The position numbers were made by a program, and so were the translations under genes. DNA of 64,000 nucleotides from Streptomyces filipinensis (GTDB lineage: Bacteria > Actinomycetota > Actinomycetes > Streptomycetales > Streptomycetaceae), in NCBI RefSeq assembly GCF_014649495.1, contig NZ_BMTD01000012.1:186001-250000 (forward strand), read 5' to 3'. Shown one piece after another: positions 1-8,437 of this stretch; positions within the stretch are counted from its first letter, which is position 1, and every line of letters begins with the position of its first letter. The notes beneath the pieces are model-generated. The model searched no databases and was not told the DNA's origin. It saw only the letters and a list, made by a program, of their open reading frames with translations.

Positions 1-1980
1 GGAGTTCATGTGGCCGGAGTCCAGGGGGCCGGCGTCCAGGGCGGGTGGCGCCTGGCTCTCCATGTGCTGCTGGGCCTCGGCGAGTCCGATCCCGCGCTGG
101 AAGGCCGCCATCAACCCCGGGTCGTGGCCCGGGACGGTGTCCGCCTCCTGGCGCGGCGCGGGTCCACCTCGCAGCTGGGGGACGATGTGCTCCTGGGCAC
201 GGCGACGGGGCAGCGGCGGCTTGCTCATGGTGCCGCGCACCGTGCCGGTGCGCGGCGTGGGCAGGATGCCCGTGTGCGCCTCGACCGCCGCCCGGTCCCC
301 GGCGCTGATGCCGGGCGCGGCCTCGGCGGGGGTACGCCGCTCCTGCCGGGCCCCGCGCACGGGAAGCGGTGCCGGGGCGGCTTCGCCGCGTCCGCCGTCG
401 CCGTTCCCCGCACCGCTCTCGGTGCCGTGTCCGCCGCTCCCGCGCGGGGCGTGGCGGTGCCGACCGGCCACCGGAGCCTGCCCGGCGGCGGATCCCGCGT
501 CGCCCTCGGAAGCGGACAGGGCGGCCCCGGTTCGCGCTCCGGTGCCGTCCTGCACGGGGCTCGCCTCGCCGCACCCCGCTCCCGGCGCCGGCACGGGCGC
601 GGGCCCACGTGCCTGCCCCGGCCCGTGCGTCTGTCCGACGGCGTGTCCATGCCCCTGCGCGTACCCCTGCCCCTGCGCAGGCCCCTGGGGCGGCACGTGG
701 GGCACCGCGCCGGTGTCCGCCCGAGCGTGCGGCCGGGGTGTCCCGGTCCCGGCGGCCGCGCCGGGCACTCCGGGCGCCGTACCCAACAACGCCTGCGGCA
801 CGACCAGTACGGCCTGCACCCCGCCGTAGATGTTGGTCTGCAGCCGCACATGGATGCCGTGCCGCCGGGCGAGCTGTGAGACGACGTAGAGACCGATGCG
901 GCCGTCGGCCAGCAGGCTGGCGACGTTGACCTGGTCGGGGTCGTCGAGCAGGGCGTTCATCCGGTTCTGTTCGCCGACGGGCATGCCGAGCCCGCGGTCC
1001 TCGACCTCCACGGCGAGCCCGGAGGTGACGAGGTTGGCGCGGAGCAGCACCTGGGTGTGCGGCGCGGAGAACACCGAGGCGTTCTCGATGAGTTCGGCGA
1101 GCAGATGGATGACGTCGGCGACCGCGTGGCCGCGCAGCTCGCCGTCGATGGGCGGCACGAGTTTCACCCGGGAGTACTGCTCGACCTCCGCGATGGCGGA
1201 GCGCAGGACCTCGGTCATGCTGACCGGGTTGCTCCACTGGCGCCGGGAGACGGCACCGCCGAGCACGGCGAGGTTCTCGGCGTGCCGCCGGATGCGGGTG
1301 GCCAGGTGGTCCACGTGGAACAGGCCCTTGAGCAGGTCGGGATCCTCGATCTCGTTCTCCAGCTCGTCGAGGATCGAGATCTCCCGGTGCACGAGTGACT
1401 GCAGCCGGCGCGCCAGGTTGACGAAGACCTCCAGCTTCTGTTCGTTGCCCGCGTGGCTGGACAGCTGGGCGGCGCGCACGACGGCGGTGACGGCGCCGTC
1501 GTGCGCGCGGGCCAGGTCGGCGGCGAGGAGGTCGAAGTCGTCGGCGTCCGCGGGCGGCCGGCGGCGCGACGAGCGCTGCGGCGGGGCCTCGCCCTGGCGC
1601 AGCGCGTCGACCAGCCCGTGCAGGTCGGCCTCACCGCGCGCGGCGCTGCGGCGCAGTGCGGCGACCCGGTCGGACACCGAGCGGGCGGCGCGGTCGGCGG
1701 CCACGGCGGCGATGAGGATGCCGGCGACGGTCACGGTGACCGCTCCGGCGAGGACGGCCCAGAGCGTGGGCCCGGTGGGCGTGCCCGCGGAGCGGATGCT
1801 GAAGAGGACCGCGGCGGTGGCACTGAGCGCGACCGCGAGGGGCGGCAGCACGGCGAGCCGCATGAGCTGGGGCCGTATGTGCCTCTCGGGCAGTGCGGGA
1901 GCGGGCCGGGCGACCGGTCGCCCGTGCCGGCCACCCTCCCGGCGGTCGGCGCGGGTGGCCGGTGCTCGGAGGTGAGACAT
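1..1980 (-). CDS. Conservon-type sensor histidine kinase-like ATPase, 3' end cut by window edge
   Basis: Membrane sensor ATPase of the nitrate/nitrite-sensor-like class found in Streptomyces conservons (CvnA type). The ATG at 1980 has GAGG six bases upstream. About 660 residues are visible and the frame is still open at base 1. Two hydrophobic segments lie near residues 37-60 and 70-92, followed by a helical linker and an HATPase domain; the N box is near ELIENA and the G boxes near VEDRGLGMP and DGRIGLYVVSQLARRHG. A long Pro/Ala/Gly/His-rich tail follows, then a short region with MAAFQRG that typically sits near the end of these proteins. No HisKA phospho-acceptor domain was seen. Downstream CvnB-D partners would lie outside the window, so conservon membership is inferred. 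Confidence 0.85.
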   Translation of the reverse strand, partial: MSHLRAPATRADRREGGRHGRPVARPAPALPERHIRPQLMRLAVLPPLAVALSATAAVLFSIRSAGTPTGPTLWAVLAGAVTVTVAGILIAAVAADRAARSVSDRVAALRRSAARGEADLHGLVDALRQGEAPPQRSSRRRPPADADDFDLLAADLARAHDGAVTAVVRAAQLSSHAGNEQKLEVFVNLARRLQSLVHREISILDELENEIEDPDLLKGLFHVDHLATRIRRHAENLAVLGGAVSRRQWSNPVSMTEVLRSAIAEVEQYSRVKLVPPIDGELRGHAVADVIHLLAELIENASVFSAPHTQVLLRANLVTSGLAVEVEDRGLGMPVGEQNRMNALLDDPDQVNVASLLADGRIGLYVVSQLARRHGIHVRLQTNIYGGVQAVLVVPQALLGTAPGVPGAAAGTGTPRPHARADTGAVPHVPPQGPAQGQGYAQGHGHAVGQTHGPGQARGPAPVPAPGAGCGEASPVQDGTGARTGAALSASEGDAGSAAGQAPVAGRHRHAPRGSGGHGTESGAGNGDGGRGEAAPAPLPVRGARQERRTPAEAAPGISAGDRAAVEAHTGILPTPRTGTVRGTMSKPPLPRRRAQEHIVPQLRGGPAPRQEADTVPGHDPGLMAAFQRGIGLAEAQQHMESQAPPALDAGPLDSGHMNS

Positions 1981-2500
1981 CTGCGTCCTCGTACTGGTCC
2001 GTCGGGCCTGGTCCTCACGCGGTGCGCGAGGCGGGCATGCGTCATCGCGGTGTCGGCGGGGGGACCGGCGGATCCGGCCGCGCGACGCGACGGCCACTCA
2101 CAGTAGTCGCCCGCGCATCATGTGCGGTGGGCAGTTGACAAAAGCACCCGAGGAGCGTCCCGCTCTGGTATGAAGCGTCGTACGACAGACCGATAACCCG
2201 GCCGGACCCCGCCGACCGGATCGAAACACGACGAAATGACCTGATCAGAAGCGGTCAGAAAAGGAAGTCGGGCGGGGGCGGGCCTCCTGCGCCTTCACCC
2301 CGCCGTCCGGCATCGCGCGCTCCTGCACACGGCGCGCCCCACGAGCCCGGCCCTTCCCGAGGGCCACCGACTCCACCAGGCCGTCACGGAGAGTGCTTGC
2401 TTTGGCCTTGGATGGCCGGGGTGAGGTCATGGTCCCCGGCAGCACTCAGGGGGAGCACGATCGGCTCCCCCTGAGATGCCGGCTGTCGCCGGCCGGATCG
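1981..2500. other. Intergenic region upstream of the sensor kinase
   Basis: This 520-base gap lies between the kinase start and the end of the next minus-strand gene. It contains the terminator hairpin at 2445-2475 and a GTCGTACGAC palindrome near 2174-2185. A TTGACA at 2135-2140 lies on the plus strand with no matching -10. A 66-codon minus-strand frame (2245-2445) lacks a credible ribosome site. No gene is supported here. Confidence 0.5.
2445..2475 (-). terminator. Perfect 12-bp hairpin after the MBL hydrolase gene
   Basis: CTCAGGGGGAGC (2445-2456) and GCTCCCCCTGAG (2464-2475) pair perfectly around a 7-base loop. The hairpin lies 26 bases beyond the stop of the gene at 2501-3667. There is no U tract, which is usual in Streptomyces. 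Confidence 0.75.
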
Positions 2501-3667
2501 TCAGCCGCGCTTCGGCGGCTCGGCGACGAACGCCCCGACGGACCGCCAGGTGCGCCGGAGCTCCCCCGACACGCCGCGCCACCAGGCCTCCGCCGGGAGC
2601 TTGCCCGCGGGCTCGAAGGGCTCGCCGGGGCGGGGCAGGGCCACCGCCTGGCCGGCCTCCTCGGCCGCTTCCTTCGTCCACTCGCCCGGCTCGGCCCAGG
2701 GGTGCGGGGCGAGGTTGAACGTGCCCCAGTGGATCGGCAGCAGCACGCCGTGCGGCGCTCCGCCCTGCAGGTCGAGATGGGCCCGCAGGCCCTCCTCGGG
2801 GGTCATGTGGATGTCCGGCCAGAACTCGCTGTACGCGCCGATCTGGATCATCGTGGCGTCGAACGGACCGTGGGCGGCGCCGACGTCCCCGAAGCCGTCG
2901 AAGTAGCCCGTGTCACCGCTGTGGTAGATGCGGTGCTCCTCGCCCGCGACGACCCAGGACGCCCAGAGGGTGTGCTGGGTGTTGCGCAGGCCCCGGCCGC
3001 AGAAGTGGCGGGCCGGGGTGGCGGTGAGCGTGAGCCCGCCGATCCCGGTGGACTCGTGCCAGTCCAGTTCGCGCAGCCGGTCCGGGGAGACGCCCCAGTG
3101 TTCGAGGTGGGCCCCGACGCCGAGCGGCACGGCGAACACGGTGTCCGTACCGGCCAGCGCCTTGATCGTGGGCAGGTCCAGATGGTCGTAGTGGTCGTGC
3201 GAGATGACGACCACGTCGACCTCGCCGAGCGCGGCCACCGGCAGCGGCACCGGGTGCAGCCGCCTCGGGCCGGCGAAGGGGAACGGGGAGCAGCGCTCGC
3301 CCCAGACGGGGTCGAACAGCACGCGGTGGCCGTCGATCTCCGCGAGGACGCTGGAGTGGCCCATCCAGGTCAGCCGCAGTCCGGTGGCGGGCGCCTTGGC
3401 CAGGTCGGCGAAGGTCGTGGGGTGCACCGGGACGGTGCCCTTCGGGGCGCGCAGGGGCCGGGTGTCCTTGTCGAGGAACACCTTGGCGAGGTCCAGCGTG
3501 GAACCGGAGGGCCGGGTGCGCGCCGGACCGCCCGGGTTCTGGAAGACGCCGTCCTTGAAGTGGGGGGAGCGGCGGATGCGTGCCAGGCGCTCACCGCCCG
3601 GATCCGCGCCGAAGGCCGCCGGCCGCAGCGCGCGGAGCCCGGAGCTCGAGGAACGCAGTCCGGTCAC
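2501..3667 (-). CDS. MBL-fold metal-dependent hydrolase (UlaG / NAPE-PLD-like)
   Basis: A 388-aa metallo-beta-lactamase-fold hydrolase. The metal-binding HDHYDH motif is at about residues 153-158, in the context VVISHDHYDHLD. Downstream metal-ligand regions include TPARHFCGRG and YHSGDTGYFDGF, and IHWGTFNLAPHP is near the end. The overall arrangement is that of the UlaG/N-acyl-phosphatidylethanolamine phospholipase D-like branch; the true substrate cannot be read from sequence. There is no signal peptide or membrane segment, so it is probably cytoplasmic. The GTG at 3667 was chosen because GGGAGG lies 4-5 bases upstream. It appears monocistronic, with its own terminator. Confidence 0.85.
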   Translation of the reverse strand: MTGLRSSSSGLRALRPAAFGADPGGERLARIRRSPHFKDGVFQNPGGPARTRPSGSTLDLAKVFLDKDTRPLRAPKGTVPVHPTTFADLAKAPATGLRLTWMGHSSVLAEIDGHRVLFDPVWGERCSPFPFAGPRRLHPVPLPVAALGEVDVVVISHDHYDHLDLPTIKALAGTDTVFAVPLGVGAHLEHWGVSPDRLRELDWHESTGIGGLTLTATPARHFCGRGLRNTQHTLWASWVVAGEEHRIYHSGDTGYFDGFGDVGAAHGPFDATMIQIGAYSEFWPDIHMTPEEGLRAHLDLQGGAPHGVLLPIHWGTFNLAPHPWAEPGEWTKEAAEEAGQAVALPRPGEPFEPAGKLPAEAWWRGVSGELRRTWRSVGAFVAEPPKRG

Positions 3668-3763
3668 GGTACCTCCCGGTGGAGTGGGTGAGGCTCCCCA
3701 TTATGGTCGGACCCCCCGACAGCCCCGGACGCCCGGGGTGTCCCTGCGGCCCCAGCCCGGCCC

Positions 3764-3828
3764 ACTGAACCGTCGTTCAGCACGTTGACAGGCGCGGAGC
3801 CGCCCCGAATACTGACTCACGGTTCAGT
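3764..3828. promoter_or_regulatory. Two TetR-type operator-like dyads upstream of the dehydrogenase
   Basis: Box 1 is CTGAAC-CGTC-GTTCAG (3765-3780), a perfect 6-bp dyad. Box 2 is ACTGA-N8-TCAGT (3811-3828). Box 1 also fits ACTGA-N8-TCAG, so the two sites share half-sites and spacing. They lie in the 392-base gap 3668-4059 between two divergent genes, and a TetR regulator gene follows the dehydrogenase. Binding by that regulator is an inference. I see nothing else identifiable in the rest of the gap. Confidence 0.55.
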
Positions 3829-4059
3829 AAAGCGATCATGCCGTGCTCTGCCCGGATCCCTTCGCCGCCCCCCTCGTCCGAGGCCGCCCCGGAGACACCG
3901 CGTCCGCCCTCCCCACCGAGCCGGTCGAGCTCCGCCCCGGCCGGCGCCCGCGGCGGTCACGGCACGCGCGCGTGCGGTCCCGTCAGACCGCCGCGCCCCC
4001 TCACCGAGGGCCTCGACCGGCCCCGCCCCACCCTGATCACCGTCCCCGAGGAGACCCCC

Positions 4060-5244
4060 ATGACCGCCCCGACTCCCCTGATGTCGCTCGTCTGGACCGA
4101 TCACGTCACCGGCCGTCGGGGATTCCTCGTCGTGGACCGGCTGGTGCGCGGCGTGGCCAGCGGCGGGCTGCGGATGCGGCCCGGCTGCACCCTGGAGGAG
4201 GTCGCGGGGCTCGCCCGCGGCATGACGGTGAAGGAGGCCCTGCACTACGACCCCGAGGCCCGCTACGTCCCCCTGGGCGGCGCCAAGGGCGGCGTCGACT
4301 GCGACCCCCGGGACCCGGAGGCGTACGGGCTCCTCGTGCGCTATCTGCGTGCCATGCGGCCGTACGTCGAGAACCTCTGGACCACCGGTGAGGACCTCGG
4401 CCTCACCCAGGACCTGGTCGACCGCGCGGCCGCCGAGGCGGGCCTGGTCTCCTCCGTCCAGGCGGTGTACCCGCTGCTCGACGACGAGGCGACCGCCCGC
4501 GAGCGGCTCGCGGACGCCTTCGCGGTCGTGGTGGACGGCATCGGCCTGGACGAGCTGGCCGGCGGCTGCGGGGTCGCCGAGTCGGTGCTCACGGCGCTGG
4601 ACCGGGCGGCGGTGCCGTACGCGGGCACCCGGGTGGCCGTGCAGGGGCTCGGCACGATGGGCGGGGCCACCGCCCGCTTCCTCGCCCGGGCGGGGCTGAC
4701 GGTGGTCGCGATCGCCGACGTCAAGGGCACGATCGCCAATCCGGCGGGGCTCGACGTCGAGACTCTGCTGGCCGCGCGGGACGCCTACGGCACCGTCGAC
4801 CGCCGCGTCCTGCGCCCCGGTGACCGCGAACTGCCCGGCGACGCCTGGCTGTCCGCCGACGCGGAGGTGCTCGTCCCGGCCGCGGTGTCGTACGCGATCG
4901 GCACCGGCGACCAGGAGCGGATCCGCGCGCGCTGGATCGCCGAGGCCGCCAACATGCCCGTGGTGCCCGAGGCGGAACGGCTGCTGGCGGCGCGCGGGGT
5001 GACCGTGCTGCCGGACGTGGTGGTCAACTCCGCCACGAACGCCTGGTGGTGGTGGACCCTGTTCGGCGACATCGGCGCCGACGCCGACGAGGCGTTCGCG
5101 CACATCCGGCGTTCCCTGCGCACCCTGGTCGGACTGGTGCTCGACCGGGCGGACGCCGACGGTACGACCCCGCGCGCGGCCGCCCACGCCCTGGCGGCCG
5201 ACCGGTTGCCGGTGATCGCGGACCGCTTCGGGTGGTACCGCTGA
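4060..5244 (+). CDS. Glu/Leu/Phe/Val dehydrogenase family protein
   Basis: An NAD(P)-dependent amino acid dehydrogenase of 394 aa, expected to interconvert an amino acid and its 2-oxo acid plus ammonia. The substrate-side motif GMTVKEAL and the catalytic lysine region PLGGAKGG (about residues 71-78) are present. The aspartate region GEDLG (about 110-114) and a Rossmann GLGTMG (about 197-202) follow. The ATG at 4060 has GAGGAG seven bases upstream; an open frame extends upstream but is not needed. The family is clear, but whether the substrate is Glu, Leu, Val or another amino acid is not. The next gene encodes a TetR regulator, and dyads occur on both sides, suggesting local control. Confidence 0.85.
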   Translation: MTAPTPLMSLVWTDHVTGRRGFLVVDRLVRGVASGGLRMRPGCTLEEVAGLARGMTVKEALHYDPEARYVPLGGAKGGVDCDPRDPEAYGLLVRYLRAMRPYVENLWTTGEDLGLTQDLVDRAAAEAGLVSSVQAVYPLLDDEATARERLADAFAVVVDGIGLDELAGGCGVAESVLTALDRAAVPYAGTRVAVQGLGTMGGATARFLARAGLTVVAIADVKGTIANPAGLDVETLLAARDAYGTVDRRVLRPGDRELPGDAWLSADAEVLVPAAVSYAIGTGDQERIRARWIAEAANMPVVPEAERLLAARGVTVLPDVVVNSATNAWWWWTLFGDIGADADEAFAHIRRSLRTLVGLVLDRADADGTTPRAAAHALAADRLPVIADRFGWYR

Positions 5245-5248
5245 CGTC

Positions 5249-5268
5249 CTGACTGAATGATCAGTCAG
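5249..5268. promoter_or_regulatory. TetR-type operator-like dyad upstream of tetR
   Basis: CTGACTGA-ATGA-TCAGTCAG is an 8-bp perfect inverted repeat with a 4-base spacer. It sits 4 bases after the dehydrogenase stop and 82 bases before the TetR start. Its core ACTGA/TCAGT half-sites match those of the dyads at 3764-3828, but with shorter spacing. Autoregulation of the downstream TetR gene is inferred. Confidence 0.6.
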
Positions 5269-5350
5269 TAGCGAGGGGTCGTCGTTCCGGCGGAGCGGGG
5301 GTGCCGACTGGCCGTCGGCGCATGTCCGGGCGGCTGTGTAGGGTGAGCGC

Positions 5351-5965
5351 GTGGCGAGAGTGCGGTTGAGCGTGGCCGAGCGGCGGGAGGAGCTGCTGCG
5401 GGCCGCCATCGGGCAGATCGAGGCGCGGGGCGTGGCGGCGGTGAGGATCGCCGACGTGGCGGCGGCGCTCGGGGTGAGCAACGCGCTGGTGCTGTACCAC
5501 TTCTCGACCAAGGAGAAGCTGGTCGCCGAGGCGTTCACCTACGCGGCCGAGGACGATCTCACGCATCTGCGCAAGCTGCTGGGACGGCGGACGTCGGCGC
5601 TGCGCCGGCTGCGGTCCGCGGTGCGCTGGTACGCGCCGACCGGGCAGGCCAAGGGCTGGCGGCTGTGGATCGAGGGCTGGGCCGTGGCCCTGCGCGAGCC
5701 CGCCCTGCGGGAGGTCACGCGGGACCTGGACAGGCAGTGGAAGGCGGCGATCACCGAGGTCATCGCCGAGGGCGTGGCGGCCGGTGAGTTCGCCTGCGCC
5801 GACCCGGCCGGCACCGCGCTGCGCCTGACCGCGCTGCTGGACGGGCTGGCGGTGCAGCTGACGTCGTACCCGGGAGCGGTGCCGCGGACACGTGCGCAGG
5901 AATGGGCCGACGACGCCCTGGCCCGGGAACTGGGCCTGGACCGGAAGGCGTTGACCGAACGCTAG
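5351..5965 (+). CDS. TetR/AcrR family transcriptional regulator
   Basis: A 204-aa one-component regulator. The N-terminal helix-turn-helix spans about residues 8-56, with the hallmark pattern IADVAAALGVSNALVLYHF and KEKLVAEAF. The C-terminal ligand domain has no recognisable signature. The GTG start at 5351 follows GGGTGAG. It is co-directional with the dehydrogenase 106 bases upstream, and an 8-bp dyad lies in between. It probably represses itself and the dehydrogenase; the effector is unknown. Confidence 0.88.
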   Translation: MARVRLSVAERREELLRAAIGQIEARGVAAVRIADVAAALGVSNALVLYHFSTKEKLVAEAFTYAAEDDLTHLRKLLGRRTSALRRLRSAVRWYAPTGQAKGWRLWIEGWAVALREPALREVTRDLDRQWKAAITEVIAEGVAAGEFACADPAGTALRLTALLDGLAVQLTSYPGAVPRTRAQEWADDALARELGLDRKALTER

Positions 5966-5972
5966 CGGCCGC

Positions 5973-6009
5973 CATGCCCCGCACCGCGGTGTCTGCGGTG
6001 CGGGGCATG
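5973..6009. terminator. Bidirectional 15-bp hairpin terminator
   Basis: CATGCCCCGCACCGC (5973-5987) pairs perfectly with GCGGTGCGGGGCATG (5995-6009) around a 7-base loop. It lies between the convergent tetR and GDSL hydrolase genes and can serve both. Confidence 0.8.
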
Positions 6010-6018
6010 GGGCGGTCG

Positions 6019-6837
6019 TCAGGCCACCGAGGTGATGCGCAGCTTGATGTCGTCCGGGGACAGGGTTCCCTTCGCGGTGACATGGTCGCCGGAGGACTCG
6101 CCGCGCAGGCGGCGGCCGATCCACGGGACCAGGAACTCGCGGGCCCACTGGACGTCGTCGCGGCGGATCTCCAGCGTGCCCCGGGGCGGCTGCGGCGGCC
6201 ACGGCTGCTCCGGGTCGGCCGGGACGTCGAGGCCGAGGGCCTGGCCGGCGCGCAGCGCCACGCGCGTGTGCCCCTCGGGCGAGAGGTGGAGCCGGTCGCT
6301 GTCCCACGCCCTGCGGTCCTGAACCGACTTCAGGGACCACAGGTCGAGCACCGGGCAGCCGTACCGGTCCGCGATGGCGCGGACGTGCCCGTTGTAGGTG
6401 GCGATCTTGCCGCGCAGATGCTTGAGCACGGGGACGCCACGGGTGTCGAAGCCGGTCGTGACCATCACCGTGCCGGCGGCCTCGGCCAGCCGGGCGACGG
6501 CGCGCTCGAAGCGCTCGGCCACCTCGTCCGGGTCGGTGCCGGGGCGGATGATGTCGTTGCCGCCCGCGCAGAAGGAGACCAGGTCCGGGGCGAGTTCGAC
6601 GGCCTGCGGGAGCTGGTCCTGCACGATCTGGTCGAGCAGTTTCCCGCGCACCGCGAGATTGGTGTACTTGAAGTCGCCCTCGGGCCGCCGGTCGGCGAGC
6701 AGGACCGCGAAGCGGTCGGCCCAGCCCACGAACGCCCCGTCGGGCCCGGGGTCGCCGACGCCCTCGGTGAAGCTGTCCCCCACCGCCACGTACGACCCGA
6801 TCACTGATTTTTTGTCATTCTTCGAATCGTCTGCCAC
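6019..6837 (-). CDS. SGNH/GDSL-family hydrolase
   Basis: A 272-aa esterase/lipase-like hydrolase. Block I is GDSFTEG (about residues 19-25, nucleophile Ser). Block III is AGGNDI (about 97), and the Asp/His pair lies in SDRLHLSPEGH (about 180-190). No signal peptide is present, so it is probably intracellular. The substrate is unknown; family members deacylate lipids, carbohydrates or small esters. The GTG at 6837 is chosen because it places the block I serine at the usual distance from the N-terminus, although no strong Shine-Dalgarno is visible. The gene is followed by the shared bidirectional terminator. Confidence 0.85.
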   Translation of the reverse strand: MADDSKNDKKSVIGSYVAVGDSFTEGVGDPGPDGAFVGWADRFAVLLADRRPEGDFKYTNLAVRGKLLDQIVQDQLPQAVELAPDLVSFCAGGNDIIRPGTDPDEVAERFERAVARLAEAAGTVMVTTGFDTRGVPVLKHLRGKIATYNGHVRAIADRYGCPVLDLWSLKSVQDRRAWDSDRLHLSPEGHTRVALRAGQALGLDVPADPEQPWPPQPPRGTLEIRRDDVQWAREFLVPWIGRRLRGESSGDHVTAKGTLSPDDIKLRITSVA

Positions 6838-6950
6838 ATCGGACCATGATTCACCCTGGGATGTGACTTACGCGACCGTAGGCGGGGGTTGACGAACGGT
6901 GAGATAAGACACCCTTAAATGATTTGCCAATCCGGAATAAGGCGAACACA

Positions 6951-6989
6951 CCGAAGGCCGGACCCGGGGATCGTGGGTCCGGCCTTCGG
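6951..6989 (-). terminator. 15-bp hairpin terminator of the M23 peptidase gene
   Basis: CCGAAGGCCGGACCC (6951-6965) pairs perfectly with GGGTCCGGCCTTCGG (6975-6989) across a 9-base loop. It lies 30 bases beyond the stop of the minus-strand peptidase gene. Confidence 0.8.
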
Positions 6990-7019
6990 CGGCGTGTCAG
7001 GCAGGTGGTTCGGGGGGCG

Positions 7020-7970
7020 TCAGACGACGGCGACGCCGTGCTCGCGGAGGTAGCCCACCGGGTCGATGTCGGAGCCGTAGTCCGGGGTGGTCCGGATCTC
7101 GAAGTGCAGGTGCGGGCCGGTGACGTTGCCGGTGGCGCCCGACAGTCCGACCTGCTGCCCCTCGGTCACGGTCTGCCCGGCCCGGACGGAGAGCTGGGAG
7201 AGGTGGCCGTACTGCGCGTAGTGGCCGTCGTCCAGCCTGATGACGACCTGGTTGCCGTACGCGCCACCCCAGCCGGCGGAGACGACCGTGCCCGCGGCGA
7301 CGGCCTTGACCGGGGTGCCGGTCGGGACGACGAAGTCGACGCCCGTGTGGTGGCCACTGGCCCACATTCCGCCGGCCACGTGGTAGCCGGTGCCGAGGGT
7401 GGCGCCGGTGACCGGGAGGGTGAATCCGGTGGAGGCGGCCGCCCCGGTGGCGGCGCCGGAGGTCCCGGTCGCCGGGGCGGCCTGGGACGCGGAGGAGTGC
7501 GCGGCGCGCGAGGCGTGCGAAGAGTGCGAGGCCCGCGAGGAGTGCGAGGCGGCCGACGGACGGCTCGGGGTGGCCGCCTCGGTGCGGCTCGGTGCGGCCG
7601 GCCGGCCGAGCGCGAGCTTCAGACCCGGGTGGATCAGCGACGGGTCGTCGCCGACGGCCTGCCGGTTGTCGCCGTAGAGGCGGTGCCAGCCGCCGGACAC
7701 GTGGTGCTCGTAGGCGATCTCGGAGAGGCAGTCGCCGGGCTTCACCGTGTAGGCGCCCAGGCGGGAGTCCGGCTGCGCGGCGGCCTTCTTCACCGGGGCC
7801 TGGAGGGACTGCACGGCCTGTGCGGAGACGGACTGCGTGGTGCCGGCGGCATGCGCCCCCGTGGTTCCGATGAGCGGGAGGGCCAGGGCGGCGCCACCGG
7901 TTCCGGCAACGGCGATCGAGCGGGAAAAACGCGGGGTCTTGGGGCGTCGGTGCTTGCCCTTACCAGGCAT
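7020..7970 (-). CDS. Secreted LysM / M23-family peptidoglycan endopeptidase
   Basis: A 316-aa exported cell-wall hydrolase. A basic N-terminus (MPGKGKHRRPK) and a hydrophobic stretch ending near GAHA form a signal peptide. A LysM peptidoglycan-binding domain follows at about residues 71-120, starting YTVKPGDCLSEIAYEHH. A low-complexity Ser/His/Ala linker leads to the M23 zinc peptidase domain, with HTGVD (about 209-213) and HLHF (about 286-289) as metal and catalytic motifs. The ATG at 7970 has GAGAGGA upstream. Its transcript begins with a c-di-AMP riboswitch, which in streptomycetes is known to govern such muralytic enzymes during germination and development. Confidence 0.92.
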   Translation of the reverse strand: MPGKGKHRRPKTPRFSRSIAVAGTGGAALALPLIGTTGAHAAGTTQSVSAQAVQSLQAPVKKAAAQPDSRLGAYTVKPGDCLSEIAYEHHVSGGWHRLYGDNRQAVGDDPSLIHPGLKLALGRPAAPSRTEAATPSRPSAASHSSRASHSSHASRAAHSSASQAAPATGTSGAATGAAASTGFTLPVTGATLGTGYHVAGGMWASGHHTGVDFVVPTGTPVKAVAAGTVVSAGWGGAYGNQVVIRLDDGHYAQYGHLSQLSVRAGQTVTEGQQVGLSGATGNVTGPHLHFEIRTTPDYGSDIDPVGYLREHGVAVV

Positions 7971-7983
7971 GGCGCATTCCTCT

Positions 7984-8160
7984 CCCACGCCTGCGAGGTG
8001 AGCTGTCGGGTTCGGACGGGAGTCGCCCGGCCGTGCGCGCACGGCTTCACCCCGAGCCTGTCGCGGAGACCGGACAGGCAGTCGTACCTGGTGGGTCCCC
8101 CGCTCCTGCCGAAAGCGGGTCAAGTGTGTGGGACTCCGGGCGGCGGCAGGATTCGGCGTT
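7984..8160 (-). promoter_or_regulatory. c-di-AMP riboswitch (ydaO/yuaA class)
   Basis: Read on the minus strand, the 5' leader of the M23 gene contains the conserved ydaO blocks in order. These are GCCGAATCC, then GGGGGACCCAC (8091-8101), GGGGTGAAGCC (8043-8053), and CCGAACCCGACAGCT followed by CACCTCGCAGGCG next to the gene (8001-8016 and below). Order, spacing and target-gene type fit the actinobacterial c-di-AMP riboswitch that controls cell-wall hydrolases, where ligand binding lowers expression. Boundaries are approximate. Confidence 0.88.
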
Positions 8161-8437
8161 CCGTCCGGATCGGTGGCGAACGTAAGGGAGCAAGACGCGG
8201 GGAAACAAGGAGCCGGTTCCCGCCGTTCGCCTTTCCGGAGATCGCATGCGGGAATTCTCGGTCACCCTCCGTGTATTCCCGTCTCCCGTGTTCTTTCAAT
8301 TTCCCTTTCCATCGTGGAGATTACGTGAACATGACGCACGACGCAGGGTCACGAATATGACCCTCCTCACGCGCACCATGCCAGGTGTCCTTATTCCGTG
8401 GCGAGTTGGAATGAAGGCGCCAATTCGGACAGAGGGG
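8161..8437. other. Non-coding region upstream of the riboswitch
   Basis: This 277-base stretch holds the promoter region of the riboswitch and M23 transcript and the tail region of the alpha-galactosidase gene. It is AT-richer than its surroundings around 8285-8420, with runs such as TTTCAATTTCCC. I could not fix a convincing -35/-10 pair and saw no gene. Confidence 0.4.

Noticed and set aside
2135..2140. TTGACA on the plus strand upstream of the MBL gene
   Set aside because: No -10 at proper spacing and no plus-strand gene follows.
2245..2445. 66-codon minus-strand ORF in the gap before the sensor kinase
   Set aside because: It has no ribosome site, no recognisable motif and no coupling to a neighbour.
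3838..4059. N-terminal extension of the dehydrogenase
   Set aside because: The upstream residues are Pro/Arg/Ser-rich non-coding-like sequence, while the ATG at 4060 has a GAGGAG ribosome site and family-like length.
7500..7560. Repetitive Ser/His codons as a possible CRISPR-like or satellite repeat
   Set aside because: They are in frame inside the M23 protein and encode a flexible Ser/His/Ala linker between the LysM and peptidase domains.
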